A stretch of DNA of 64,000 nucleotides. It comes from Porphyrobacter sp. LM 6 (lineage in GTDB: Bacteria > Pseudomonadota > Alphaproteobacteria > Sphingomonadales > Sphingomonadaceae). The stretch's first letter is position 1, and each line of letters begins with the position of its first letter. A model generated the notes under the pieces. It searched no databases. It was not told the DNA's origin and was given only the letters and a program-made list of their open reading frames with translations. The position numbers were made by a program, and so were the translations under genes. The stretch spans positions 1,984,001 through 2,048,000 of the forward strand of contig NZ_CP017113.1 of the NCBI RefSeq assembly GCF_001720465.1, in the 5' to 3' direction. Below, piece after piece: positions 1 through 8,185 of the stretch.

Positions 1-66
1 CGCATTATCAGTTGCACTGAAATTGTCTCCTTGTGGAATGGTCCCGAAAACTAGGGATGCGCGTCC

Positions 67-97
67 CTTGTGCCAAGCAAAACCGCACCTATATCCG
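67..97 (+). promoter_or_regulatory. RpoH (sigma-32) type promoter of dnaK-dnaJ
   Basis: CTTG at 67-70 is followed by exactly 17 bases and then CCTATATCCG at 88-97. This matches every specified position of the alphaproteobacterial heat-shock consensus CTTG-N17-CYTATNTNNG. Transcription would begin near 103-105, leaving a leader of about 85 bases before the dnaK ATG. I see no CIRCE-type inverted repeat nearby. Recognition by RpoH is inferred from this match and the downstream gene. Confidence 0.85.
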
Positions 98-187
98 CCC
101 GGTAAACGAGCCGCCAAAGTGCTTTGCCGGGTCCCGGGAAGCCGACGGCAGCGGTGTCCAACAATTGTCCTTATGGATGGGGAAACA

Positions 188-2110
188 ATGGGTAAAGTAA
201 TCGGTATCGACCTCGGCACCACCAACTCCTGCGTTGCTGTCATGGACGGCGGCAAGCCCAAGGTGATCGAGAATTCGGAAGGCGCGCGCACGACCCCTTC
301 GATCGTGGCCTTCACCAAGGATGGCCAGCGCCTGATCGGCCAGCCGGCCAAGCGTCAGGCGGTCACCAACCCCGACAACACCCTCTTTGCGATCAAGCGC
401 CTGATCGGCCGCCGCTTCGATGATCCGCTGACCAAGAAGGACATGGAGCTGGTCCCCTACAAGATCACCAAGGGCAAGAACGGTGACGCGTGGGTCAATG
501 CCGGCGGCGAAGATTACAGCCCGTCGCAGGTTTCCGCGTTCATCCTTCAGAAGATGAAGGAAACCGCCGAGAGCTATCTCGGTGAAACCGTGACGCAGGC
601 CGTCATCACCGTGCCGGCCTACTTCAACGACGCCCAGCGTCAGGCAACCAAGGATGCAGGGCAAATCGCCGGCCTTGAAGTGCTGCGCATCATCAACGAG
701 CCGACCGCGGCCGCGCTCGCCTACGGGATGGACAAGGACGATGGCAAGACCATCGCCGTCTATGACCTTGGCGGCGGCACCTTCGACGTGTCGATCCTCG
801 AAATCGGCGACGGCGTGTTCGAAGTGAAGTCGACCAACGGCGATACATTCCTCGGGGGTGAAGACTTCGACAACGCGATTGTCGAGTTCCTCGCGGATTC
901 CTTCAAGAAGAAGGAAGCGATGGACCTCAAGACCGACAAGCTTGCGCTCCAGCGCCTGAAGGAAGCGGCTGAGAAGGCCAAGATCGAGCTGTCGAGCGCG
1001 GCCTCGACCGAAATCAACCTGCCCTTCATCACCGCGCGTATGGAAGGCGGCAGCACTACCCCGCTGCACCTCGTGGAAACGATCACCCGCGCCGACCTCG
1101 AAAAGATGGTCGACGGTCTGATCCAGCGCACGCTCGATCCGTGCAAGAAGGCGCTGGCTGATGCCGGCATCACGAAGGATCAGGTCGACGAAGTGATCCT
1201 CGTCGGCGGGATGACCCGCATGCCGCGCGTGCGCGAAGTTGTGGAGCAGTTCTTCGGGGCCAAGCCGCACACCGGCGTGAACCCGGACGAAGTCGTGGCG
1301 ATGGGCGCTGCCATTCAGGCGGGCGTGCTGCAGGGCGACGTCAAGGACGTGCTGCTGCTCGACGTGACCCCGCTGTCGCTCGGTATCGAGACGCTGGGCG
1401 GCGTGTTCACCCGCATGATCGACCGCAACACCACCATTCCGACCAAGAAGACCCAGACTTACTCGACCGCCGAGGACAACCAGAACGCGGTGACGATCAA
1501 GGTCTATCAGGGCGAGCGCGAAATGGCGGCGGACAACAAGCTGCTCGGCAATTTCGACCTGATCGGGATCCCGCCCGCACCGCGCGGCGTGCCGCAGATC
1601 GAAGTGACCTTCGACATCGACGCCAACGGCATCGTCTCGGTCGCGGCCAAGGACAAGGGCACCGGCAAGGAGCAGACGATCAAGATCCAGGCATCGGGCG
1701 GTCTGTCGGATGCCGACATCGACCAGATGGTCAAGGATGCCGAAAAGTTCGCTGAGGAAGACAAGAAGCGCCGGGCGGCCGCGGAAGCGCGCAACCAGGC
1801 TGACAGCCTTGTCCACGCGACCGAAAAGCAGCTCGAAGAGCACGGCGCCAAGATCGATGCGGCCACCAAGACCGAGGTCGAGGAAGCCATCGCTGCGGTC
1901 AAGACCGCGCTCGAAGGCGGCGATGCCGATGACATCAACGCCAAGGCGCAGGCCCTGACCCAGTCGGCAATGAAGATGGGCCAGCAGATCTACGAAGCCC
2001 AGCAGGCCGCCGGCCCCGAGGGTGAAGGTGAAGCTGCCGGTGAAGCTGCGGCCGACGAAGACGTCGTCGATGCCGAATTCTCCGAGGTTGACGAAGACAA
2101 GAAGGGCTAA
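188..2110 (+). CDS. dnaK: Molecular chaperone DnaK (Hsp70)
   Basis: Cytosolic ATP-dependent Hsp70 chaperone of 640 residues, which binds exposed hydrophobic peptides and works with DnaJ and GrpE. The N-terminus has the phosphate-1 motif [13 protein letters not shown] (about 6-18). The second phosphate loop [10 protein letters not shown] lies near residue 195, and the substrate-binding and helical-lid regions follow. The tail ends in the acidic DVVDAEF...DEDKKG typical of proteobacterial DnaK. The frame is open back to base 23, but the ATG at 188 begins the canonical [10 protein letters not shown] and has a GGGGA ribosome site, so the longer start is rejected. dnaJ follows after 90 bases, and an RpoH-type promoter lies at 67-97. 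Confidence 0.98.
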   Translation: MGKVIGIDLGTTNSCVAVMDGGKPKVIENSEGARTTPSIVAFTKDGQRLIGQPAKRQAVTNPDNTLFAIKRLIGRRFDDPLTKKDMELVPYKITKGKNGDAWVNAGGEDYSPSQVSAFILQKMKETAESYLGETVTQAVITVPAYFNDAQRQATKDAGQIAGLEVLRIINEPTAAALAYGMDKDDGKTIAVYDLGGGTFDVSILEIGDGVFEVKSTNGDTFLGGEDFDNAIVEFLADSFKKKEAMDLKTDKLALQRLKEAAEKAKIELSSAASTEINLPFITARMEGGSTTPLHLVETITRADLEKMVDGLIQRTLDPCKKALADAGITKDQVDEVILVGGMTRMPRVREVVEQFFGAKPHTGVNPDEVVAMGAAIQAGVLQGDVKDVLLLDVTPLSLGIETLGGVFTRMIDRNTTIPTKKTQTYSTAEDNQNAVTIKVYQGEREMAADNKLLGNFDLIGIPPAPRGVPQIEVTFDIDANGIVSVAAKDKGTGKEQTIKIQASGGLSDADIDQMVKDAEKFAEEDKKRRAAAEARNQADSLVHATEKQLEEHGAKIDAATKTEVEEAIAAVKTALEGGDADDINAKAQALTQSAMKMGQQIYEAQQAAGPEGEGEAAGEAAADEDVVDAEFSEVDEDKKG

Positions 2111-2200
2111 GCCCCGATGCCACCCAGTTCGCCGTCGATGCTCCCGGGCCTACCGTCCGGCGCGTCGGCGGCAACTGGTTACGGGGAATAGGTCGCACCC

Positions 2201-3355
2201 ATGTCCAGCACCCAGATCGATTACTACCAGACCCTCGAAGTCGCGCGCGACGCCGATGGCGCGACGCTCAAGAGCGCCTATCGCAAGCTCGCGATGAAGT
2301 TCCACCCGGACCGCAATCCGGGCGATGCCACGTGCGAGGCGAAGTTCAAGGCGATCAACGAGGCCTATGACTGCCTCAAGGACCCGCAGAAGCGCGCGGC
2401 CTATGATCGCTACGGGCATCAGGCCTTCACGCAGGGCATGAACGGCGGTGGAGGCGGCGGTCCATTCGGCGGCGGCTTTGGCGGTGGCCGGGGCGACTTC
2501 GGCGATATCGGCGATATTTTCGAGACGATCTTCGGCAGCGCGTTCGGCGGCGGGGGCGGACAACGTCAGCAAACCCGGCGCGGGGCCGATCTGCGTTATG
2601 ACATGCAGGTCAGCCTCGAAGATGCCTTCCACGGCAAGTCGACAGAGATCGAGATCGAGGTCAGCCAGGCCTGCGATACTTGCGAAGGCTCAGGCGCCAC
2701 GCCGGGCACTTCCGAGCGCACCTGCAACCTGTGCAACGGCATGGGTTCGGTGCGCGCGAAGCAGGGCCTGTTCGTGATCGAACGGCCTTGCCCGACCTGT
2801 AGCGGGCGCGGGACCGTAATCGAGAACCCCTGCCGTTCCTGCCGCGGCGAAGGGCGGGTGGATCGTCCGCAGACGCTCAAGGTCGATATTCCCGCAGGCG
2901 TCGATACCGGCACCCGCATCCGCCTCCAGGGCAAGGGCGAGGCTGGCCAGCGCGGCGCTCCGCCGGGCGATCTCTACATCTTCCTCCATGTCGAAGCCCA
3001 TCCGGTGTTCGAACGCGAAGGCACCACGCTCGCCACCCGCGTTCCTGTGAGCTTCACCACGGCAGCGCTCGGCGGCTGCGTGGAGATTCCCGATCTCGAC
3101 GGGTCGACCAACCGGCTCGACATTCCGGCCGGAATCCAGTCGGGCAAGCAGCTGCGGATCCGTGGTGCGGGTATGCCGGTGCTGCAAGGGCGGGGACGCG
3201 GCGATCTGGTTGTCGAGATCGCGGTCGAAACCCCGACCAAGCTGACCAAGAAGCAGCGCGAAATCCTCGAGGAATTCCGCGCGACCGAAACGGGCGACGA
3301 ATGCCCCGAAAGCCGCAGCTTCTTTGCCAAGCTGAAGGACGCTTTCGGCAGCTGA
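2201..3355 (+). CDS. dnaJ: Co-chaperone DnaJ (Hsp40, type I)
   Basis: Hsp40 co-chaperone of 384 residues that stimulates the DnaK ATPase and hands over unfolded clients. A J domain with the HPD triad (35-37) is followed by a Gly/Phe-rich linker (about 78-110). Four CxxCxGxG zinc motifs begin near residues 158, 175, 197 and 211. The C-terminal substrate-binding beta-sandwich domains end with a short tail. Length and domain order are those of full type I DnaJ. It probably shares the dnaK transcript. It converges on the patatin-like gene with only 10 bases between stops and no strong terminator. Confidence 0.98.
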   Translation: MSSTQIDYYQTLEVARDADGATLKSAYRKLAMKFHPDRNPGDATCEAKFKAINEAYDCLKDPQKRAAYDRYGHQAFTQGMNGGGGGGPFGGGFGGGRGDFGDIGDIFETIFGSAFGGGGGQRQQTRRGADLRYDMQVSLEDAFHGKSTEIEIEVSQACDTCEGSGATPGTSERTCNLCNGMGSVRAKQGLFVIERPCPTCSGRGTVIENPCRSCRGEGRVDRPQTLKVDIPAGVDTGTRIRLQGKGEAGQRGAPPGDLYIFLHVEAHPVFEREGTTLATRVPVSFTTAALGGCVEIPDLDGSTNRLDIPAGIQSGKQLRIRGAGMPVLQGRGRGDLVVEIAVETPTKLTKKQREILEEFRATETGDECPESRSFFAKLKDAFGS

Positions 3356-3365
3356 ACAGGCGCGG

Positions 3366-5681
3366 CTAGCCGAGCCGTTCGTGCACTTCGGCGCGAATGG
3401 TATCGAGCAGTCCGCGCTGGCAGCGCCCCGCGATTTCCTCTTCCTCCAGCACCGCGAGGAACACCTCGCGCTTGGTCCGCCTGATCGTTTCGGGCGCGAC
3501 CGCCACAGGCACTGTCGAGGCCACAAGGTCGATCATCCGTTCCGCCCCGTGCAGCCGTCCCCACAAGTAATCGTTCTCGCGGTAATCACGGCTGAAAAAC
3601 GCACCGAAATTGTAGAACTCGATCCCGCGCAATGTCGCATCGGTCCCACCTTCACGGATCGATCGCGCGTCGGCGGGCGAGATGCGGTCGATCCTGACGG
3701 GGTTGAACTCGTCCAGCCCGTCGCGCCGCGAGAGCGGGAAGGTGGCAACATCGTAGAACGGAAAGCCGAGATAGGTCAGCAGCATCCGCCGCTTGAGCGT
3801 CTTGGGCATATCCTCCAGCGCATCGATCAGCATTTCTTCCGCCGCCAGATCGGTTGCGGGCAGGAGCCGTTCGCTGGCAAGGAAATCGAGCACCGCGCCG
3901 GGCGATTGAAGCGCACGTGCCGACAATTCCTTGAACTGCGGCGATTGCAGAACGTCCTCGTCGGCGCGGTAATAGCGCGCGAGGATGGTGTAGATCCGGT
4001 CGCGTCCACGATCGAGCGCATCCTCGGACACGTCGGCCTCGATCTCCCAGTCGCGTGACAGCTTGCGGGCGAGCAGTTGTAGACGGCGGATGCGAAAGCC
4101 TGTGTCATGGGCGCGGAAGAACGCGATTGCGCCGATGTTCGCTCCGCCGTGCAGATCGGTAAGCTGGTCGAGGCCGCGCCTTTCCAACTCGCTGCGGAAA
4201 GCGGACGCCAACGGCGCGGGGTCAGCCTGTGCTTGCCCTGCCGCCTTCAATGTCAATTGGGCAAGCTGGCCGAGGATCGCCTCGAACTTGGTGAGCGCGT
4301 AGGCTCCGAAGGCATAGCCAGCGCGTTCTGCCGCCGCCTGCTGGGCTTTGGCGCGCCACGCCGCAAGCCGTTTCGGCGTGGGGCGGTCGAGCAGGAAGGT
4401 GTAGCCGAACAGCTTGCCGACAGCGCGATCGATGTCGGGTTGCAGCTCAAGGATCAGCCGCTTCACCCTTTCGGCATCGCGCGATTGCTGATCGATGCGT
4501 TCCAGATCGTCGCGGATCGGCTGCTCGCGCGGAATCGTGGAGAGCGAGCCAAAGATCGCCCCGAAGAAGCCGACATTCCGGGTCCGTGCGCCCGGCGTCA
4601 TGCCGCTGTTTTCGGGCCGGGGGTCGAGATAGACAAACCGCCGGTCCACTTCGCGCTGGCCGGGGCGACCGTAGAGCGCCTTGAGCGCAGCACCGAAGGG
4701 CGCGTTGACCAGCACCGATCCGTCGATCAGCGCGACCTCGTCGAGTGTGCCGCGCTCCAGATGCGCCGGCATGATGCGCGACAGGAAGGCGCCGCGCGTC
4801 GCCCAGTGGTGGCCCGCACGCGCCGCCAACCCATCAATCTCCGCCAGCATCAATGGCGGGAAAGCGCCGGGAAAACTCGCCGTGGCACGCGCTGCCAGCA
4901 CCAGTTCGAGCGGATCGGCAAGTCCGCCGGCAACGCCCTCTCCCACGCGGGCGCGGAAGCAGATCGGCAGGCGGTGTTCGGTCTCGGCGACCTGGGGTGG
5001 GGAATTGAGCCGCAGGGTCTCAGGATGGCCCCAGAAGTCGGTGGCCGTGACCGCCAGATCGACCGGGTAGCCGGGCGGCAAGAGCGGCGCGCCGTCGCCA
5101 TCGGCGGCCATCTGTTCCAGTGCCTCGAACAGCATCTCGGAAAAGCGCGAGCCGGAGAACGGCGGGCTGAACCAACGGCCGCGTACAAAACGCGAAACCT
5201 TGCTGCGAACCTCGGCCCGGGTTTCGGGCGAGACGGTTGCGCTCACTGCGTTGCCGGGGCGGCGCAGGAACCACTCGGCGATCGGCTGCGCCCAGAACTT
5301 GGCAAAGCGCCACATCGGCTCGGCATCGGGATCGGTGAGGCGGCTGACATCGGCATTTTCGAGCCAGAGCTTCGTCAACGGCTCAAGGCTGTGGCCCGAA
5401 TGGACGGCCTGCGCCAGAAACACCGCGTTGATACCGCCGGCGCTCGCCCCCGTTAGAATGTCGGGCAGCACCCGCAGGCGGAGCGCATGATCGCGTTCAA
5501 TCTGCGCAAGGAAATCGCGATAGATGGCCGCCACCCCGTCAAGCGGCACGCTGGCAGGATGGTGGAACGCACGACTGGCCCGCGCCAGGTGCCACACCTC
5601 CTTGGTGATGCCGTGCATGTAGACCGCAAGGCTGACCCCGCCGTAACATACCAGTGCAAGGCGCAATTCCTTCTGGCGCAT
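3366..5681 (-). CDS. Patatin-like phospholipase family protein
   Basis: A 771-residue protein with an N-terminal patatin acyl-hydrolase domain. The oxyanion-hole segment is CYGGVSLA (12-19) and the nucleophile elbow is GASAGG with Ser80. The catalytic Asp is probably Asp320, in a DGS motif rather than the usual DGG/DGA. The long C-terminal region resembles the family of large proteobacterial patatin-like proteins (DUF3376 type), whose physiological substrate is not established. No signal peptide is visible, so it is probably cytoplasmic or membrane-peripheral. It is a single gene, divergent from radA with 73 bases between starts. A lipid acyl hydrolase activity is inferred from the Ser/Asp dyad only. 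Confidence 0.85.
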   Translation of the reverse strand: MRQKELRLALVCYGGVSLAVYMHGITKEVWHLARASRAFHHPASVPLDGVAAIYRDFLAQIERDHALRLRVLPDILTGASAGGINAVFLAQAVHSGHSLEPLTKLWLENADVSRLTDPDAEPMWRFAKFWAQPIAEWFLRRPGNAVSATVSPETRAEVRSKVSRFVRGRWFSPPFSGSRFSEMLFEALEQMAADGDGAPLLPPGYPVDLAVTATDFWGHPETLRLNSPPQVAETEHRLPICFRARVGEGVAGGLADPLELVLAARATASFPGAFPPLMLAEIDGLAARAGHHWATRGAFLSRIMPAHLERGTLDEVALIDGSVLVNAPFGAALKALYGRPGQREVDRRFVYLDPRPENSGMTPGARTRNVGFFGAIFGSLSTIPREQPIRDDLERIDQQSRDAERVKRLILELQPDIDRAVGKLFGYTFLLDRPTPKRLAAWRAKAQQAAAERAGYAFGAYALTKFEAILGQLAQLTLKAAGQAQADPAPLASAFRSELERRGLDQLTDLHGGANIGAIAFFRAHDTGFRIRRLQLLARKLSRDWEIEADVSEDALDRGRDRIYTILARYYRADEDVLQSPQFKELSARALQSPGAVLDFLASERLLPATDLAAEEMLIDALEDMPKTLKRRMLLTYLGFPFYDVATFPLSRRDGLDEFNPVRIDRISPADARSIREGGTDATLRGIEFYNFGAFFSRDYRENDYLWGRLHGAERMIDLVASTVPVAVAPETIRRTKREVFLAVLEEEEIAGRCQRGLLDTIRAEVHERLG

Positions 5682-5754
5682 CGGTTGCCACTATGGCGCA
5701 AAGCCGCGGCAATGCAATTGCGTTCGTCTTCTGTTCTCGATATGGCACGCAGCT

Positions 5755-7122
5755 ATGGCAAAAGCAAAGCGGCGTTATGTGTGTCAGGAATGCGGGTCGG
5801 TGTCGTACCGCTGGCAGGGGCAATGCGCCGATTGCGGGCAGTGGAACACGCTGATCGAGGATATTCCGGCGACGGTTTTTTCGCAGAAGCATGATCTTTC
5901 GAGTGGCGGGCGCGCGGTCGCGTTCGAGCCGCTCAATGCCCCGACACAGCTGCCGGTAAGGAAGTCGACCGGCCTTGCCGAATTCGACCGTGCACTGGGC
6001 GGCGGCTTGGTACCGGGAAGCGCCGTGCTGCTGGGCGGAGACCCGGGGATCGGCAAATCGACCTTACTGCTCCAGACCGCAGCAACCATCGCGCGCGGGG
6101 GTAATGATGTGGTCTATGTCAGCGGTGAGGAGGCCGCCGGGCAAGTGCGGCTGCGCGCCTCGCGCATGGGGGTGGCCGATGCGCCGATCCGGCTCGCCTC
6201 CGAAACCTCGGTGCGCGATATCCTGACGACGTTGGGGCAGGGCGATCCCCCAGCGTTGCTGGTCATCGATTCGATCCAGACGATGCATTCCGACACGATC
6301 GAAGGCGCACCCGGAACCGTCAGCCAGGTGCGCGGCTGTGCGCTTGAACTGATCCGTTACGCCAAGGAAAGCGGCTGCGCGCTGGTGCTGGTCGGCCATG
6401 TCACCAAGGACGGCACGATCGCGGGGCCGCGTGTGCTCGAACACATGGTCGATGTCGTGATGAGCTTCGAGGGCGAGCGCAGCCATCAGTATCGCATCCT
6501 GCGCGCGCTCAAGAACCGCTTCGGTGCGGTGGACGAGATCGGGGTGTTTGCGATGGCCTCCGAAGGGCTGGCGGAAGTCGCCAATCCCTCGCTCTTGTTC
6601 CTGTCGGGCCGCGAGGCGCCGCTGGCCGGTAGTGCGGTGTTCCCGGCGCTTGAAGGCACCCGACCGGTGCTGGTCGAGATCCAGGCGCTGATCGTGCGGC
6701 TGCAATCGGGTGCAACCCCGCGCCGTGCGGTGGTGGGTTGGGATAGCGGGCGCTTGGCGATGCTGCTCGCGGTGCTCGAATCGCGTTGCGGGCTCAATTT
6801 CTCCTCGGCCGAAGTCTATCTCAACATTGCCGGGGGATATCGCCTGACCGATCCGGCGGCCGATCTGGCGGTGGCCGCGGCGCTGGTTTCGGCGCTCGCC
6901 GATCGCCCCCTGCCCGACAAGGCGGCATGGTTTGGCGAGGTTAGTCTGGCGGGGGAAATCCGCCCCGTTGCCCACGCCCCGCTCCGCTTGAAAGAGGCAG
7001 CCAAGCTGGGGTTTGACCGCTGCTATGGCCCGGCAGGGGCGGCCGAGGCGGCACCGGGCACGCGGTATCGCGGGCTAGAGGCGCTTGCAAACCTCGTTGA
7101 CCAGGTGATGGGCAGCGCATAA
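5755..7122 (+). CDS. radA: DNA repair protein RadA (Sms)
   Basis: A 455-residue RecA-related ATPase and helicase that promotes branch migration of recombination intermediates. The N-terminal C4 zinc finger has Cys10, Cys13, Cys24 and Cys27. Walker A GGDPGIGKST spans 94-103, and the RadA signature KNRFG begins near residue 253. The C-terminal Lon-protease-like domain (about 290-455) lacks protease function in this family. It starts at the first ATG after the divergent patatin gene. It is followed after 11 bases by cvpA, a typical alphaproteobacterial pairing that suggests one transcript. Confidence 0.97.
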   Translation: MAKAKRRYVCQECGSVSYRWQGQCADCGQWNTLIEDIPATVFSQKHDLSSGGRAVAFEPLNAPTQLPVRKSTGLAEFDRALGGGLVPGSAVLLGGDPGIGKSTLLLQTAATIARGGNDVVYVSGEEAAGQVRLRASRMGVADAPIRLASETSVRDILTTLGQGDPPALLVIDSIQTMHSDTIEGAPGTVSQVRGCALELIRYAKESGCALVLVGHVTKDGTIAGPRVLEHMVDVVMSFEGERSHQYRILRALKNRFGAVDEIGVFAMASEGLAEVANPSLLFLSGREAPLAGSAVFPALEGTRPVLVEIQALIVRLQSGATPRRAVVGWDSGRLAMLLAVLESRCGLNFSSAEVYLNIAGGYRLTDPAADLAVAAALVSALADRPLPDKAAWFGEVSLAGEIRPVAHAPLRLKEAAKLGFDRCYGPAGAAEAAPGTRYRGLEALANLVDQVMGSA

Positions 7123-7133
7123 TCCTGCCTCCC

Positions 7134-7679
7134 ATGGCTGGTCTCGACATCATCGTTCTCATCATCGTCGGCGTGGCGGCTGTCGGCGGTTTCATGCGCG
7201 GTCTCGTGCAGGAGGTGCTGTCGCTGGCTTCATGGGTGGTGGCGGCGCTCGCGCTGCATTTTCTCCACCCGAACCTGACCGAGGCGCTGGGCTTCGTCTA
7301 TCGCGGCGGCATGGTGACGGCGACCTTTGCTTTCGTGTTGCTGCTGCTCGTTCCCTATGCGGCAATGAAGCTGATTGCGGGCAATATCAGCGAAGCATCG
7401 GATGGCGCGATCCTCGGGCCGATCGACCGTGTGCTCGGCTTCGGCTTCGGCGGGATCAAGGGCGCACTGATTGCGGTCTTCGCATTCTCGCTGATGGCCA
7501 TCGGGTTTGACGATACGTGGGGCTACAAGGGCCGTCCGGAGTGGATCACAACCGCGCGCACCTATGCCGCAGCCGATGCCTTTTCGAGCAAGCTGATCCC
7601 GATGATCGCGGTCCGGCGTGAACAGCTGCGCACCGAATCCGAAGCGCAGGAGGCTGCCGCCGCACGGGCGGCGAGCTGA
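7134..7679 (+). CDS. cvpA: CvpA family membrane protein
   Basis: A 181-residue inner-membrane protein of the CvpA family, named from colicin V production in E. coli. The molecular function is unresolved, though envelope and stress phenotypes are reported for relatives. Four hydrophobic segments are visible: about 3-20, 28-45, 62-85 and 104-125. The sequence FMRGLVQEVLSLASW after helix 1 is the conserved family motif. A charged, Ala-rich tail follows. It lies between radA and an IscU-like gene, 6 bases from the latter, and is probably co-transcribed with both. Confidence 0.88.
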   Translation: MAGLDIIVLIIVGVAAVGGFMRGLVQEVLSLASWVVAALALHFLHPNLTEALGFVYRGGMVTATFAFVLLLLVPYAAMKLIAGNISEASDGAILGPIDRVLGFGFGGIKGALIAVFAFSLMAIGFDDTWGYKGRPEWITTARTYAAADAFSSKLIPMIAVRREQLRTESEAQEAAAARAAS

Positions 7680-7685
7680 CAGCCC

Positions 7686-8126
7686 ATGCCCGCTGCTTCT
7701 TCGGCGAAGCTCTATTCGCCGGCCTTGCTCAGCCTTGCGACCGAGCTGGCGCAATATCCGCTCGCAGATGACCTCCCGCTTACCGCTGAAGCACGTTCGC
7801 GCAGCTGTGGCAGTGTCATCGCCTTGGGGCTGGCCCTTTCCGAACGGGGGAATGTCGCACGGGTCGGCATGCAGGTGAGCGCCTGCGCGATCGGGCAGGC
7901 CTCTGCTGCCTTGCTCGCCCGCGCTGCAATCGGCTGCGACGCGGGGCGGATTGCCGATACGGCTGCGGGGCTGGCAGCGTGGCTGGAAGGCGAGGGCGAT
8001 CTGCCCGACTGGCCGGGGCTAAACGCACTGCTTCCGGCGCGCGCGCATCCGGGCCGGCATGGCGCGCTGCTCTTGCCGTGGACTGCGGCATGCTCGGCGC
8101 TTTCAAGCGGCGTGCAGGCGGGCTAG
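7686..8126 (+). CDS. Divergent IscU/SufU-like (NifU N-domain) protein
   Basis: A 146-residue protein with recognisable remnants of the IscU/SufU iron-sulfur scaffold fold. RSCGS (Cys near 41) corresponds to the first ligand loop. SACAIGQASAALL (Cys near 62) corresponds to the second loop, GCAIS.ASAS in SufU. The usual Asp after the first Cys is Ser. At the place of the third ligand (SufU R-x-K-C-A-x-L-x-W) the sequence is RHGALLLPW, with no Cys, although a Cys occurs shortly afterwards. Cluster-scaffold chemistry is therefore uncertain. No other isc/suf gene is nearby. The fold assignment is from motif similarity alone. Confidence 0.6.
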   Translation: MPAASSAKLYSPALLSLATELAQYPLADDLPLTAEARSRSCGSVIALGLALSERGNVARVGMQVSACAIGQASAALLARAAIGCDAGRIADTAAGLAAWLEGEGDLPDWPGLNALLPARAHPGRHGALLLPWTAACSALSSGVQAG

Positions 8127-8185
8127 GGACACAAGAGATGCGCCGCTCGCCAGATGAAGCGGGCGCGACAAGGGGATAGAGCAAC

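Noticed and set aside
23..187. Upstream in-frame extension of DnaK
   Set aside because: The added 55 residues are not DnaK-like and would span the RpoH promoter. The canonical [10 protein letters not shown] starts at 188.
89..1843. Long open frame on the minus strand opposite dnaK (584 codons)
   Set aside because: It is a codon-phase shadow of a highly expressed GC-rich gene. The translation is rich in Arg, His and Asp and resembles no protein. The same holds for the long frames opposite the patatin-like gene (4107-5456), pdhC (17439-19040), lpd (19347-20921) and gyrA (45612-47276).
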